A stretch of 9,002 nt of DNA from Chryseobacterium gleum (GTDB taxonomy: Bacteria > Bacteroidota > Bacteroidia > Flavobacteriales_D > Crocinitomicaceae). Location of the stretch: the NCBI GenBank assembly GCA_943326825.2, contig CALPUT020000083.1:1-9002 (forward strand), written 5' to 3'. Of the stretch, positions 1 to 6,022 are shown piece after piece. Positions within the stretch are counted from its first letter, which is position 1, and every line of letters begins with the position of its first letter. A program made the translations under genes and the position numbers. The notes beneath the pieces are model-generated. The model ran no database searches. It was not told the origin of the DNA and was given only the letters and a program-made list of their open reading frames with translations.

Positions 1-993
1 GGAAGAAATGCATTCAAATATGTAATGCAATATGGACCTGAAAACATGTTTTTTTACGAAGCTGAAGGTTCTATCTTGAACAGTAGATATCAAGAAGTGA
101 CAACGAATCGTAATTATTCTGTAGAAGAAATTGCAAATACGATTCAAGAATATAAAACAGCCTTATCAAAACCAGGAAGAAAAAAGTTTAGTATCCCATT
201 GATTATTGAATTGAGTCACATAGAAGCGTATTATGGGAATCAAGTGGACAGTGCAATTGTTCAATTAGAAGAAGCGTTGACATTTCCATCGTTGACAGAT
301 ATGATGCGTGCTGAAATCAAAATGGAATTGGCTGACATTTTAGTTTTAAAAGGAGAGATTTGGGATGCTTCTTTATATTACATGCAAATTGATAAAGATT
401 TTAAATTTGAACCGATTGGACATGAAGCAAAGTTTAAAAATGCTCGTATTTTTTATTACGATGGAGAATTTGATTTTGCACAATCACAATTAAGTATTTT
501 AAAAGAGTCAACCACGAAATTAATTGCAAATGATGCGATGGATTTATCGCTTTTGATTACTGAAAATTACGGGTTAGATAGTAATTACGAAGCCATGCAA
601 TTTTTCGCAAATGGAGATTTATTAGTTGAACAGCATAAGTTTCAAGAAGGATTCGCTTTGTTTGATAGTATCACTAAAAAGTTTGCTTATCATAGTTTGA
701 GTGATGATATTCTTTTGAAAAAAGCAAAAGCAATGGAATCACAAGGGAAATGGCAGGAAGCTGTTCCTTATTTGGAAGAATTATTAAAGTATTATTCTGA
801 AGATATTTTAGCGGATGATGCATTGTTTATGCTTGGAGATTTGTATGAAAATCATTTGAATGATAAAGAAAAAGCGGCAGAATATTATAAAAAAATTCTA
901 TTCGATTACAAAGGAAGTTTACATGTTGTCGATGCACGAAAACGTTATCGAATATTAAGAGGAGATAAATTAGATGTTGATGATTTAGAATAA
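1..993 (+). CDS. Tetratricopeptide-repeat protein, 5'-truncated by the window edge
   Basis: The reading frame is open from base 1 (330 codons visible before TAA at 991-993), so the ATG at 25 is probably internal and the N-terminus lies outside the window. The visible part is almost wholly alpha-helical, with repeated paired helices typical of TPR proteins. The clearest units are near the end: a helix pair around GKWQEAVPYLEELLKYY, then one containing ALFMLGDLYENHLNDKEKA, each with the small and aromatic residues at TPR positions. Earlier, more diverged units include one around DSAIVQLEEALTF. The C-terminus is acidic (DKLDVDDLE). TPR proteins are protein-interaction scaffolds; nothing here identifies the partner. 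Long TPR proteins of this style are common in Flavobacteriia and often carry an N-terminal export signal, which cannot be checked here. The next gene starts 56 bp downstream with no terminator between, so co-transcription with the M42 peptidase is plausible. Confidence 0.88.
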   Translation, partial: GRNAFKYVMQYGPENMFFYEAEGSILNSRYQEVTTNRNYSVEEIANTIQEYKTALSKPGRKKFSIPLIIELSHIEAYYGNQVDSAIVQLEEALTFPSLTDMMRAEIKMELADILVLKGEIWDASLYYMQIDKDFKFEPIGHEAKFKNARIFYYDGEFDFAQSQLSILKESTTKLIANDAMDLSLLITENYGLDSNYEAMQFFANGDLLVEQHKFQEGFALFDSITKKFAYHSLSDDILLKKAKAMESQGKWQEAVPYLEELLKYYSEDILADDALFMLGDLYENHLNDKEKAAEYYKKILFDYKGSLHVVDARKRYRILRGDKLDVDDLE

Positions 994-1049
994 ATGCTTC
1001 ATCAAATTTATTGTACAGAGAAAAACCAATTTCAAAAATTCTAAATTAT

Positions 1050-2099
1050 ATGGCTATTAATACTAAGCTTTTATCAAAAATTTGCACAACACCAGGAGTA
1101 TCTGGATTTGAACAACGTATTAGAGAAGTTGTACTTGAAGAAATCAAAGATTTAGTAGATGAAGTTCAAGTAGACAATATGGGTAATGTTTATGCGATTA
1201 AAAAAGGAAAATCGGACAAAAAAGTCATGATTGGGGCGCATATGGATGAAATAGGTTTCATCGTTACACATATTGATGATAAAGGATTTATTCGTTTTCA
1301 TACCTTAGGTGGATTTGATCCAAAAACATTAACTGCTCAACGTGTAATTATTCATGGGAAAGAAGATGTTATTGGAGTGATGGCATCAAAACCAATTCAC
1401 GTGATGACGCCTGATGAACGAAATAAAGTTGCAAATCTTTCAGATTATTTCATTGATACAGGTTTAACAGCTGAGGAAGTAAAAGAATTAATTGAAATAG
1501 GAAATCCAATCACAAGAGAACGTGAGTTTATCGAGATGGGAAATTGTGTGAATGGAAAGTCATTGGATAATCGTTTAGCTGTTTTTATTTTAATAGAGAC
1601 ATTAAAACAATTGAAAGGAAAAGAAGTTCCTTATGATATTTATGGTGTTTTCACAGTTCAAGAAGAAGTTGGGATTCGTGGAGCGAATGTTTCAGCGTTA
1701 AGAATTAAACCAGATTTCGGTTTTGGATTAGATACAACAATTGCATTTGATTTACCAGGAGCTGCTGCGCATGAGATGATTACAAAATTAGGAGAAGGAA
1801 CAGCCATAAAAATCATGGATGCATCAACAATTTGTGATTACAGAATGGTTGATTACATGAAAAAAACAGCTACGAAGCATAACATCAAATGGCAATCTGA
1901 AATATTAACTGCAGGGGGAACAGATACAGCTGGAATTCAACGAATGGTAGAAGGAGGATCAATAGCTGGAGCAGTTTCTATTCCAACAAGACATTTACAT
2001 CAAGTGATTGAAATGGCAAATAAAGATGATATTCAAGGAAGTATTGATTTATTGGTTGCTTGTGTTTCTGAGCTTGATAGTTATGATTGGAAATTTTAG
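1050..2099 (+). CDS. M42 family metallopeptidase (glutamyl aminopeptidase / endoglucanase M-like)
   Basis: A 349-residue cytosolic di-metal aminopeptidase of family M42, which trims N-terminal residues from peptides released by proteolysis; members often form large tetrahedral dodecamers. The metal and catalytic set is complete: His64 and Asp66 in GAHMDEIGF, bridging Asp173 in KSLDNRLA, catalytic Glu205 and metal-binding Glu206 in VQEEVGIRGA, Asp228 in GLDTT, and the final His317 in PTRHLHQVIEM. The inserted substrate-binding PDZ-like domain of the family lies at about residues 70-165. Length matches the family (about 340-360). I chose ATG 1050 because the product then starts at the conserved helix before TPGVSGFEQ; an in-frame TTG at 1011 would add 13 unconserved residues. 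No Shine-Dalgarno motif precedes the start, as usual in Bacteroidota. The residue specificity (Glu/Asp or Leu) cannot be read from the sequence. No internal defect is seen. Confidence 0.96.
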   Translation: MAINTKLLSKICTTPGVSGFEQRIREVVLEEIKDLVDEVQVDNMGNVYAIKKGKSDKKVMIGAHMDEIGFIVTHIDDKGFIRFHTLGGFDPKTLTAQRVIIHGKEDVIGVMASKPIHVMTPDERNKVANLSDYFIDTGLTAEEVKELIEIGNPITREREFIEMGNCVNGKSLDNRLAVFILIETLKQLKGKEVPYDIYGVFTVQEEVGIRGANVSALRIKPDFGFGLDTTIAFDLPGAAAHEMITKLGEGTAIKIMDASTICDYRMVDYMKKTATKHNIKWQSEILTAGGTDTAGIQRMVEGGSIAGAVSIPTRHLHQVIEMANKDDIQGSIDLLVACVSELDSYDWKF

Positions 2100-2121
2100 A
2101 AATTTTAAAATTTATTTTATT

Positions 2122-2149
2122 AAGGAGGAAATATTTTCTCCTTTTTTTT
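2122..2149 (+). terminator. Rho-independent terminator after the M42 peptidase gene
   Basis: Stem AAGGAG (2122-2127) pairs with CTCCTT (2138-2143) around an AT-rich 10-nt interior and runs straight into a T tract reaching 2149. It starts 22 bp after the peptidase stop and ends the TPR-M42 unit. It also contains AAGGAGG, which looks like a Shine-Dalgarno site but is better explained as the terminator arm. Confidence 0.8.
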
Positions 2150-2229
2150 GTTTTAATAGTTTAAGAATAAATAATCTAAATTTTTGGCATACAGTTTGAA
2201 ATAGGATAATTAACTAAAATTATTGAGTT

Positions 2230-3018
2230 ATGAAAAGGGTTGTTTATTTTTTCGGATTTATTGGAGTATTTGTAGCCTTAACAAGTGGAGACACGGTTTC
2301 TTTACCTACAGTTTCTAATAAAGCATTCCAAGTAGGAGAGAAGTTGAGATATAGAATTACCTATGGATTTATGGATGCAGGTGAAGCCGTTTTAGAAGTT
2401 AAATCGACATCAAAAAAAGGCGGAGATAGAGAATTGCTTCAAGTTGGGGGAACAGGAAGAACGTTGGGAGGATTTAATGCATTCTTTAAAGTGGTTGATA
2501 AATATGAAAGCTACATTGATAAGAAAGGTATTTTTCCTTGGTATTTTGTTCGTCGTGTAGATGAAGGAGGTTATAAAATCAATCAAGATTATGCTTTTAA
2601 ACAAGATAAATTAAAAGTAGATAATGGTGATGGAAAAGAATTTAAAACGCCATTAGCTATTCAAGATATGATTTCTTCTTTTTATTATGCTCGTACGATG
2701 AACTTTAAAAATTTAAAGAAAAATGATACGTTTGAATTCAAATGCTTTATGGACGATGAAATTTATAATTTGAAAGTAAAATATGTTGGAGATGAGCAAA
2801 TACATATCAGAAAAGGAAAATTTAATTGTTTAAAATTTGTTCCAGTTGTTCAAACAGGTCGTTATTTCAAAAGTGAGGATGATGTAAATTTCTGGGTTAC
2901 AAAAGATGAGAATAGAATTCCAATTTTAGTCAAGGCAAAAATTCCAGTTGGAATAGTGAAGCTTCACTTAGTAGAATGGGAAGGGCTGAAAAATGATTTA
3001 ACAAGTAAAATAAACTAG
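2230..3018 (+). CDS. Exported DUF3108-domain protein
   Basis: A 262-residue protein with an N-terminal export signal (MKRV followed by a hydrophobic stretch to about residue 18, then a small-residue TSGD region) and no lipobox Cys, so probably periplasmic or surface-exposed. The mature part is beta-rich and fits the DUF3108 family: it opens with FQVGEKLRYRITYGFMDAGEAVLEV, continues with a conserved aromatic/Asp segment (VVDKYESYIDKKG, FPWYF) and a middle SSFYYART helix, and closes with FWVTKDENRIPILVKAKIPVG. The biochemical role of DUF3108 proteins is not established; homologues are widespread in Gram-negative bacteria as envelope proteins. It is flanked by terminators on both sides (2122-2149 and 3023-3049), so it is likely monocistronic, although I found no clean -33/-7 promoter in the 80 bp upstream. 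The only ATG near the signal peptide is at 2230. The domain call is from recalled family features, not a search. Confidence 0.9.
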   Translation: MKRVVYFFGFIGVFVALTSGDTVSLPTVSNKAFQVGEKLRYRITYGFMDAGEAVLEVKSTSKKGGDRELLQVGGTGRTLGGFNAFFKVVDKYESYIDKKGIFPWYFVRRVDEGGYKINQDYAFKQDKLKVDNGDGKEFKTPLAIQDMISSFYYARTMNFKNLKKNDTFEFKCFMDDEIYNLKVKYVGDEQIHIRKGKFNCLKFVPVVQTGRYFKSEDDVNFWVTKDENRIPILVKAKIPVGIVKLHLVEWEGLKNDLTSKIN

Positions 3019-3022
3019 TAAT

Positions 3023-3049
3023 GAGGAGCTAATAAAAGCTCCTCTTTTT
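3023..3049 (+). terminator. Strong Rho-independent terminator after the DUF3108 gene
   Basis: A perfect 8-bp stem, GAGGAGCT (3023-3030) with AGCTCCTC (3037-3044), closes a 6-nt loop AATAAA and is followed by TTTTTATTTT. It begins 4 bp after the DUF3108 stop codon. Confidence 0.92.
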
Positions 3050-3119
3050 ATTTTGGAATATTTGATTTTTAAAATTTAAAAAAAAGTTTATTTTTTTTCT
3101 TATTCTCTTAAGAATTTAC

Positions 3120-3149
3120 TTGCTTTCTAAATCATTTCATTTATTTTTG
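3120..3149 (+). promoter_or_regulatory. Bacteroidota-type -33/-7 promoter for the two small unknown genes
   Basis: TTG at 3120-3122, a 19-bp spacer, then TATTTTTG at 3142-3149, an exact match to the Bacteroidota -7 consensus TAnnTTTG. Transcription should begin around 3155, leaving a leader of only about 15 nt before the ATG at 3171. This is among the best promoter matches in the window. Confidence 0.7.
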
Positions 3150-3170
3150 CTCCAAAATCAGAAATAAATA

Positions 3171-3458
3171 ATGAATACCAACGAATTTCAAATTGTCGAA
3201 AAAGAAACAATTCCAAATTGTCACTTTCACGAAGGTGAGATTTTAGAAAATGAAGTTGATAAAAAAGCGCGTCAATTTGAATTAGATCGTGCAATCGCAT
3301 TAGGTAATTTAGAACATTTCAAAGTGAAAATATTTTTCGCTGATGATAAAGGAAAAAAAGTTGTAAATACTACAATTTGGGGTGTTACAGATTCTTCAAT
3401 TTTATTGAAGCAAAATGTATTAATTCCAATTAGACGAATCATAAAATTAGAAATTTAA
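3171..3458 (+). CDS. Conserved small protein of unknown function, possible small beta-barrel
   Basis: I do not recognise a named family. The product is a 95-residue soluble protein without signal or membrane segment. The N-terminal half is polar and acidic with a helical stretch (VDKKARQFELDRAIALGNLEHF, about residues 29-50). The C-terminal half is a run of short beta strands: KVKIFFAD, KVVNTTIWGVT, SSILLKQNVLIPI and RRIIKLEI. The pattern of a strand with TTIW, a turn, a strand with LLKQ, then IPIRRI-x-x-L-x-I resembles SH3/Sm-like small barrels, where the IP-R-I strand closes the barrel; this is inference from pattern only. It starts just after a strong promoter and is followed 12 bp later by another small gene, so the two form a short operon. 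Composition matches the neighbours and similar proteins occur in other Flavobacteriia as I recall, so I regard it as a real gene. Confidence 0.85.
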   Translation: MNTNEFQIVEKETIPNCHFHEGEILENEVDKKARQFELDRAIALGNLEHFKVKIFFADDKGKKVVNTTIWGVTDSSILLKQNVLIPIRRIIKLEI

Positions 3459-3470
3459 TAAAAAAGGATT

Positions 3471-3827
3471 ATGGGAAAAAAGCGTTCAATAATAAGCTAC
3501 GATAAGTTAACCATTGATCAAAAAAAACAGATCTTAAGAGATTTCCCAGATGGTTATGGTAATCATTTAACAACGATAATGACAGCAACTGGTGAAGCTC
3601 AAGATGCTTTGATTTGGGAAACAGATGAAATTATTTATCTAGTTAAAATCACTAAAGCAATGGCTCGTCCAATTTTAGAGGATGATGACGATGATGATTT
3701 TGATGATTTAGAAATCGAAAAATTAGCTGAAATAAAAGACGAAGATGAAGACAAAGACGAAGATGTAGATGATGATACTGACGATAGTTATGATGAGCCA
3801 TCAGATGAAAACGATGACGAAGAATAA
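3471..3827 (+). CDS. Conserved flavobacterial protein with a polyacidic C-terminal tail
   Basis: A 118-residue cytosolic protein of unknown function. Residues 1-69 form a small folded part: basic start MGKKRS, then a DKLTIDQKKQILRDFPDGY helix with an invariant-looking FPDGYG turn, and a strand-rich segment (ALIWETDEIIYLVKIT). Residues 70-118 are a low-complexity tail in which 33 of 49 residues are Asp or Glu, including six consecutive Asp at 71-76; the DNA there is a GAT/GAC/GAA-rich simple repeat that could vary in length between strains. Homologues with the FPDGY core and acidic tail are frequent in Flavobacteriia; I recall some being labelled 'DNA primase', which nothing here supports, as there is no TOPRIM or zinc-finger motif. 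Acidic tails can mimic nucleic acid or bind cations or basic proteins, but that is speculation here. The gene is co-transcribed with the 95-residue gene (12-bp gap). Confidence 0.87.
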   Translation: MGKKRSIISYDKLTIDQKKQILRDFPDGYGNHLTTIMTATGEAQDALIWETDEIIYLVKITKAMARPILEDDDDDDFDDLEIEKLAEIKDEDEDKDEDVDDDTDDSYDEPSDENDDEE

Positions 3828-3832
3828 TCAAA

Positions 3833-3890
3833 AAAACTATGTATATTAAAAAAGGGCTCTAGTGAGCCCTTTTTTAATATACATAGTTTT
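3833..3890. terminator. Bidirectional terminator: 27-bp perfect inverted repeat between convergent genes
   Basis: Bases 3833-3859 are perfectly complementary to 3864-3890 around a 4-nt loop, TAGT. The GC-rich tip is GGGCTC/GAGCCC, flanked by A6/T6 blocks, so each strand reads a G+C hairpin followed by a T tract: the layout of a two-way Rho-independent terminator. It lies between the plus-strand acidic-tail gene (stop at 3827) and the minus-strand pyruvate kinase gene (stop at 3904). With a 3-nt A bulge the pairing can extend about 6 bp further (TAATCA / TGATTA), reaching the upstream stop codon. Confidence 0.92.
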
Positions 3891-3903
3891 GATTACAACT
3901 TTA

Positions 3904-5322
3904 TTATTCAATATAGCTTAATTTCAACATATTTGATTTACCATTTTCTTCTAAAGGAATAGAAGCTAAGTTGATTACTAAATCACCAACATTCAATAAC
4001 TTCTTTGTTTTTAAAATATGTTTTATGTCAGCAATACTGTGATCAGTACTAATACGTTTATCATAAAAAATACCTTTCACACCCCATACCAAATTTAATT
4101 GAGTCAAAATCTGTTCATTGCTTGTAAAAACATAAATAGGTGCTTTTGGTCTTTGAGATGCAATTTTGTATGCTGTATATCCCGAAAATGACATTGTAAT
4201 AATAGCATCAGCTTCAACTCTCTGAGCTAATCTACATGCATTAAAACAAATAGAATCTGAAATAAAACGATCTTGGCTTTTGTCAGGTAACTCTTCTTTG
4301 TTGTAGATGCCTTCAAATGATTCCATTTCTGTAACAATTTTCGTCATTGTTTTAATCACTTCAATTGGGTGGTCTCCTACAGATGTTTCACCTGATAACA
4401 TAACTGCATCAGCTCCATCTAAAACAGCATTAGCAACATCGTTTACTTCAGCTCTGGAAGGGGTAAGATTTTTAATCATACTTTCCATCATTTGAGTTGC
4501 TACGATAATTGGTTTTGCTTGAAGCGCACATTTTTTAATCAACATTTTTTGAATTAATGGAACGCTTTGGTATGGAACTTCTACCCCTAAATCTCCTCTT
4601 GCAACCATAAGAGCATCACTTACATTGATAATTTCATCGATATCATCTATCGCTTCTGGTTTTTCGATTTTTGCAACTACTTTTGCTTTACCATGTTGTT
4701 GACTGATGATATGCTTTAATTCAATAATATCTCTAGCATTTCTTACGAAAGATAAACCAATCCAATCAACATTTTGTTGTAATGCAAAATTTAAATCTTC
4801 TTTATCTTTCTCCGTTAAAGAAGGCATTGAAATTTTTGTATTAGGGAAGTTTACACCTTTTTTAGAAGACAAAATTCCTCCATGGATAACAATCGCTTCA
4901 ATTTGTTTGATTCCATCTGTTTTAATAACTTCTAAAATCAATTTTCCATCATCTAATAAGATTCTTTCTCCTGGATGAACATCAGCAGGTAGTTTTGAAT
5001 AATTGATAGAAAATTTTTGATCTGTACCAATGATTTTATCAGTTACAATAATAACTTTTGATCCTGAAATCAATTCAACACCGTTGTTTTCCATTTCATC
5101 CGTTCTGATTTTAGGCCCTTGTAAATCTGCTAAAATCGCAACATTTAATCCAGTTTCATCGTTTAATTCACGAATGATTTTTATTGCTTTTTCATGATTT
5201 TCATGACCGCCATGAGAAAAATTTAAACGACAAACATTTAATCCTTCTAAAAACATTTGTCTCAATGTATCTTTATCACTTGAGGCAGGTCCTAAAGTTG
5301 CTACTATTTTAGTTCTCTTCAT
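3904..5322 (-). CDS. pyk: Pyruvate kinase
   Basis: Catalyses phosphoenolpyruvate + ADP to pyruvate + ATP, the last step of glycolysis, in the cytosol as a tetramer. The 472-residue protein is full length for the short bacterial type, without an extra C-terminal PEP-utilising domain. Seen in order: N-terminal barrel start KIVATLGPAS; PEP and metal site CRLNFSHG (Arg32, Asn34, Ser36); ADLQGPKIRT (Asp66, Arg73); the B-domain lid, about residues 75-165; catalytic Lys218 in AKIEKPEA with Mg-binding Glu220; MVARGDLGVE with Asp244; VATQMMESM with Thr276; and SRAEVNDVANAVLDGADAVMLSGET. The C-terminal regulatory domain spans about 345-472. The residue equivalent to rabbit Glu117 is Lys71, predicting K+-independent activity. 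It follows the IPExxxVDY gene by 35 bp on the same strand and is probably co-transcribed from its promoter. Start ATG (5320-5322 on the minus strand) fits the family N-terminus. Confidence 0.98.
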   Translation of the reverse strand: MKRTKIVATLGPASSDKDTLRQMFLEGLNVCRLNFSHGGHENHEKAIKIIRELNDETGLNVAILADLQGPKIRTDEMENNGVELISGSKVIIVTDKIIGTDQKFSINYSKLPADVHPGERILLDDGKLILEVIKTDGIKQIEAIVIHGGILSSKKGVNFPNTKISMPSLTEKDKEDLNFALQQNVDWIGLSFVRNARDIIELKHIISQQHGKAKVVAKIEKPEAIDDIDEIINVSDALMVARGDLGVEVPYQSVPLIQKMLIKKCALQAKPIIVATQMMESMIKNLTPSRAEVNDVANAVLDGADAVMLSGETSVGDHPIEVIKTMTKIVTEMESFEGIYNKEELPDKSQDRFISDSICFNACRLAQRVEADAIITMSFSGYTAYKIASQRPKAPIYVFTSNEQILTQLNLVWGVKGIFYDKRISTDHSIADIKHILKTKKLLNVGDLVINLASIPLEENGKSNMLKLSYIE

Positions 5323-5336
5323 AATTTTTATTTAAT

Positions 5337-5354
5337 TCTAGTAATAATACTAGA
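5337..5354. repeat. Small dyad in the gap between the IPExxxVDY and pyk genes
   Basis: TCTAGTA (5337-5343) and TACTAGA (5348-5354) form a 7-bp inverted repeat with a 4-nt loop. On the transcribed minus strand it follows the stop of the upstream gene and lies 14 nt before the pyk start codon. No T tract follows, so it is unlikely to end transcription. It may be an mRNA processing or stability element, or chance. Confidence 0.4.
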
Positions 5355-5357
5355 GTT

Positions 5358-5789
5358 TTATCTAAACACTAAATTTTCTGTAGATTCAATTTCCATAGGA
5401 TCTAAAGGGAAAACAGCTAGTACACTCGAAAGTTTTTTCAATTTTTGATTGATATTTTCTAAATCGCCGTAATCAATACCATAAATAAATAAAAAGTAAT
5501 CTATACTAGGTTTCTCTTGAATTAAAAATTTACCAAAGTGTTTGTTTTTAATGAGATAGTACTCTAGCAAATTATCTTCATCTTTGTATTCGTAAAGAGA
5601 ATGTTGCGAAAGATATATTCCTTTTTTATTGACAACAATGAAATCTTCAAATGCTTTACTTAAACGAAGTGATAAAAGATCATTGATTCCCCAAACTAAA
5701 CGATAATCATTATGATGAGAGCAAATTCCAATCATCTCGTATTCATAATCGTTATCTAAAGAAAGAATATGTTTTTTAGATTTACTCAT
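5358..5789 (-). CDS. IPExxxVDY family protein (unknown function)
   Basis: A 143-residue soluble protein of the Bacteroidota-specific IPExxxVDY family, named after a central motif. Here the motif reads IQEKPSIDY (residues 90-98), followed by FLFIYG, so the Pro and Val of the name are replaced by Gln and Ile while Glu, Asp and Tyr remain. Upstream features also fit as I recall the family: a start leading into DYEYEMIGICS, then a DYRLVWGINDLLSLRLSKAFEDF segment, and an ending close to a VLAVFPLDP strand. No signal peptide or membrane segment is visible. The function is unknown. In many Flavobacteriia this gene lies between rnc and pyk in a cluster that also contains acpP and fabF; here pyk is adjacent (35 bp) but the other side is a divergent glycosyltransferase gene, so that part of the cluster is absent from its usual place. 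The gene-order statement is recalled knowledge, not checked. Confidence 0.88.
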   Translation of the reverse strand: MSKSKKHILSLDNDYEYEMIGICSHHNDYRLVWGINDLLSLRLSKAFEDFIVVNKKGIYLSQHSLYEYKDEDNLLEYYLIKNKHFGKFLIQEKPSIDYFLFIYGIDYGDLENINQKLKKLSSVLAVFPLDPMEIESTENLVFR

Positions 5790-5856
5790 TACTAATGTTA
5801 TCTATGCGAATTTAATTAATTTTTCGTCTAGTTTTTTTTATCCGAATGAAATAACT

Positions 5857-5886
5857 TAAAATTAATCTAGTGGAGATAGAATCAAA
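5857..5886 (-). promoter_or_regulatory. Candidate promoter for the IPExxxVDY-pyk operon
   Basis: Reading the minus strand, TTTG (complement of 5883-5886) is followed by an 18-bp spacer and TAATTTTA (complement of 5857-5864), one base off TAnnTTTG. The predicted start near 5850 would leave a leader of about 60 nt before the ATG at 5789. The spacing is right but the -7 is imperfect and the region is AT-rich, so chance matches are likely. Confidence 0.35.
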
Positions 5887-5923
5887 GTCTTTATGTTTCA
5901 TTAAGTAGTTATAAAACAGCGTT

Positions 5924-5951
5924 TTGTTTTATGTTTAAAAGTTTAGTTTAG
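5924..5951 (+). promoter_or_regulatory. Candidate promoter for the membrane glycosyltransferase gene
   Basis: TTG at 5924-5926, a 17-bp spacer, and TAGTTTAG at 5944-5951, one mismatch to TAnnTTTG. It would start transcription near 5957, about 65 nt before the ATG at 6023. The rest of the 233-bp divergent intergenic region (5790-6022) holds nothing else I can support. Confidence 0.3.
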
Positions 5952-6022
5952 AATATCTTATTAATAAAATTAAAATTCTGAATAGTTTTTATTAGAATTG
6001 CACTTTAATTTTTATATTGATT

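Noticed and set aside
1011..1049. TTG start giving the M42 peptidase 13 extra residues
   Set aside because: The added residues are not part of the family N-terminus; ATG 1050 gives the usual length.
2122..2128. AAGGAGG, a perfect Shine-Dalgarno-like sequence
   Set aside because: It forms one arm of the terminator hairpin, has no start codon at suitable spacing, and Bacteroidota rarely rely on Shine-Dalgarno sites.
2008..2199. Plus-strand reading frame overlapping the end of the M42 gene
   Set aside because: It is out of frame within the peptidase coding sequence and runs through that gene's terminator, with no protein-like pattern.
2410..2604. Minus-strand reading frame inside the DUF3108 gene
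   Set aside because: Antisense shadow of a well-supported gene, low-complexity composition.
3471..3827. Annotation of the acidic-tailed protein as DNA primase
   Set aside because: I recall this label on similar small proteins, but there is no TOPRIM or zinc-binding motif and the protein is far too short.
4307..4978. Two plus-strand reading frames antisense to pyruvate kinase (4307-4495 and 4706-4978)
   Set aside because: Both lie opposite highly conserved pyk coding sequence and have no start signals or recognisable content.
6017..6022. TTG start two codons upstream of the glycosyltransferase ATG
   Set aside because: ATG at 6023 is the better initiation codon and leads directly into the basic start and first membrane helix.
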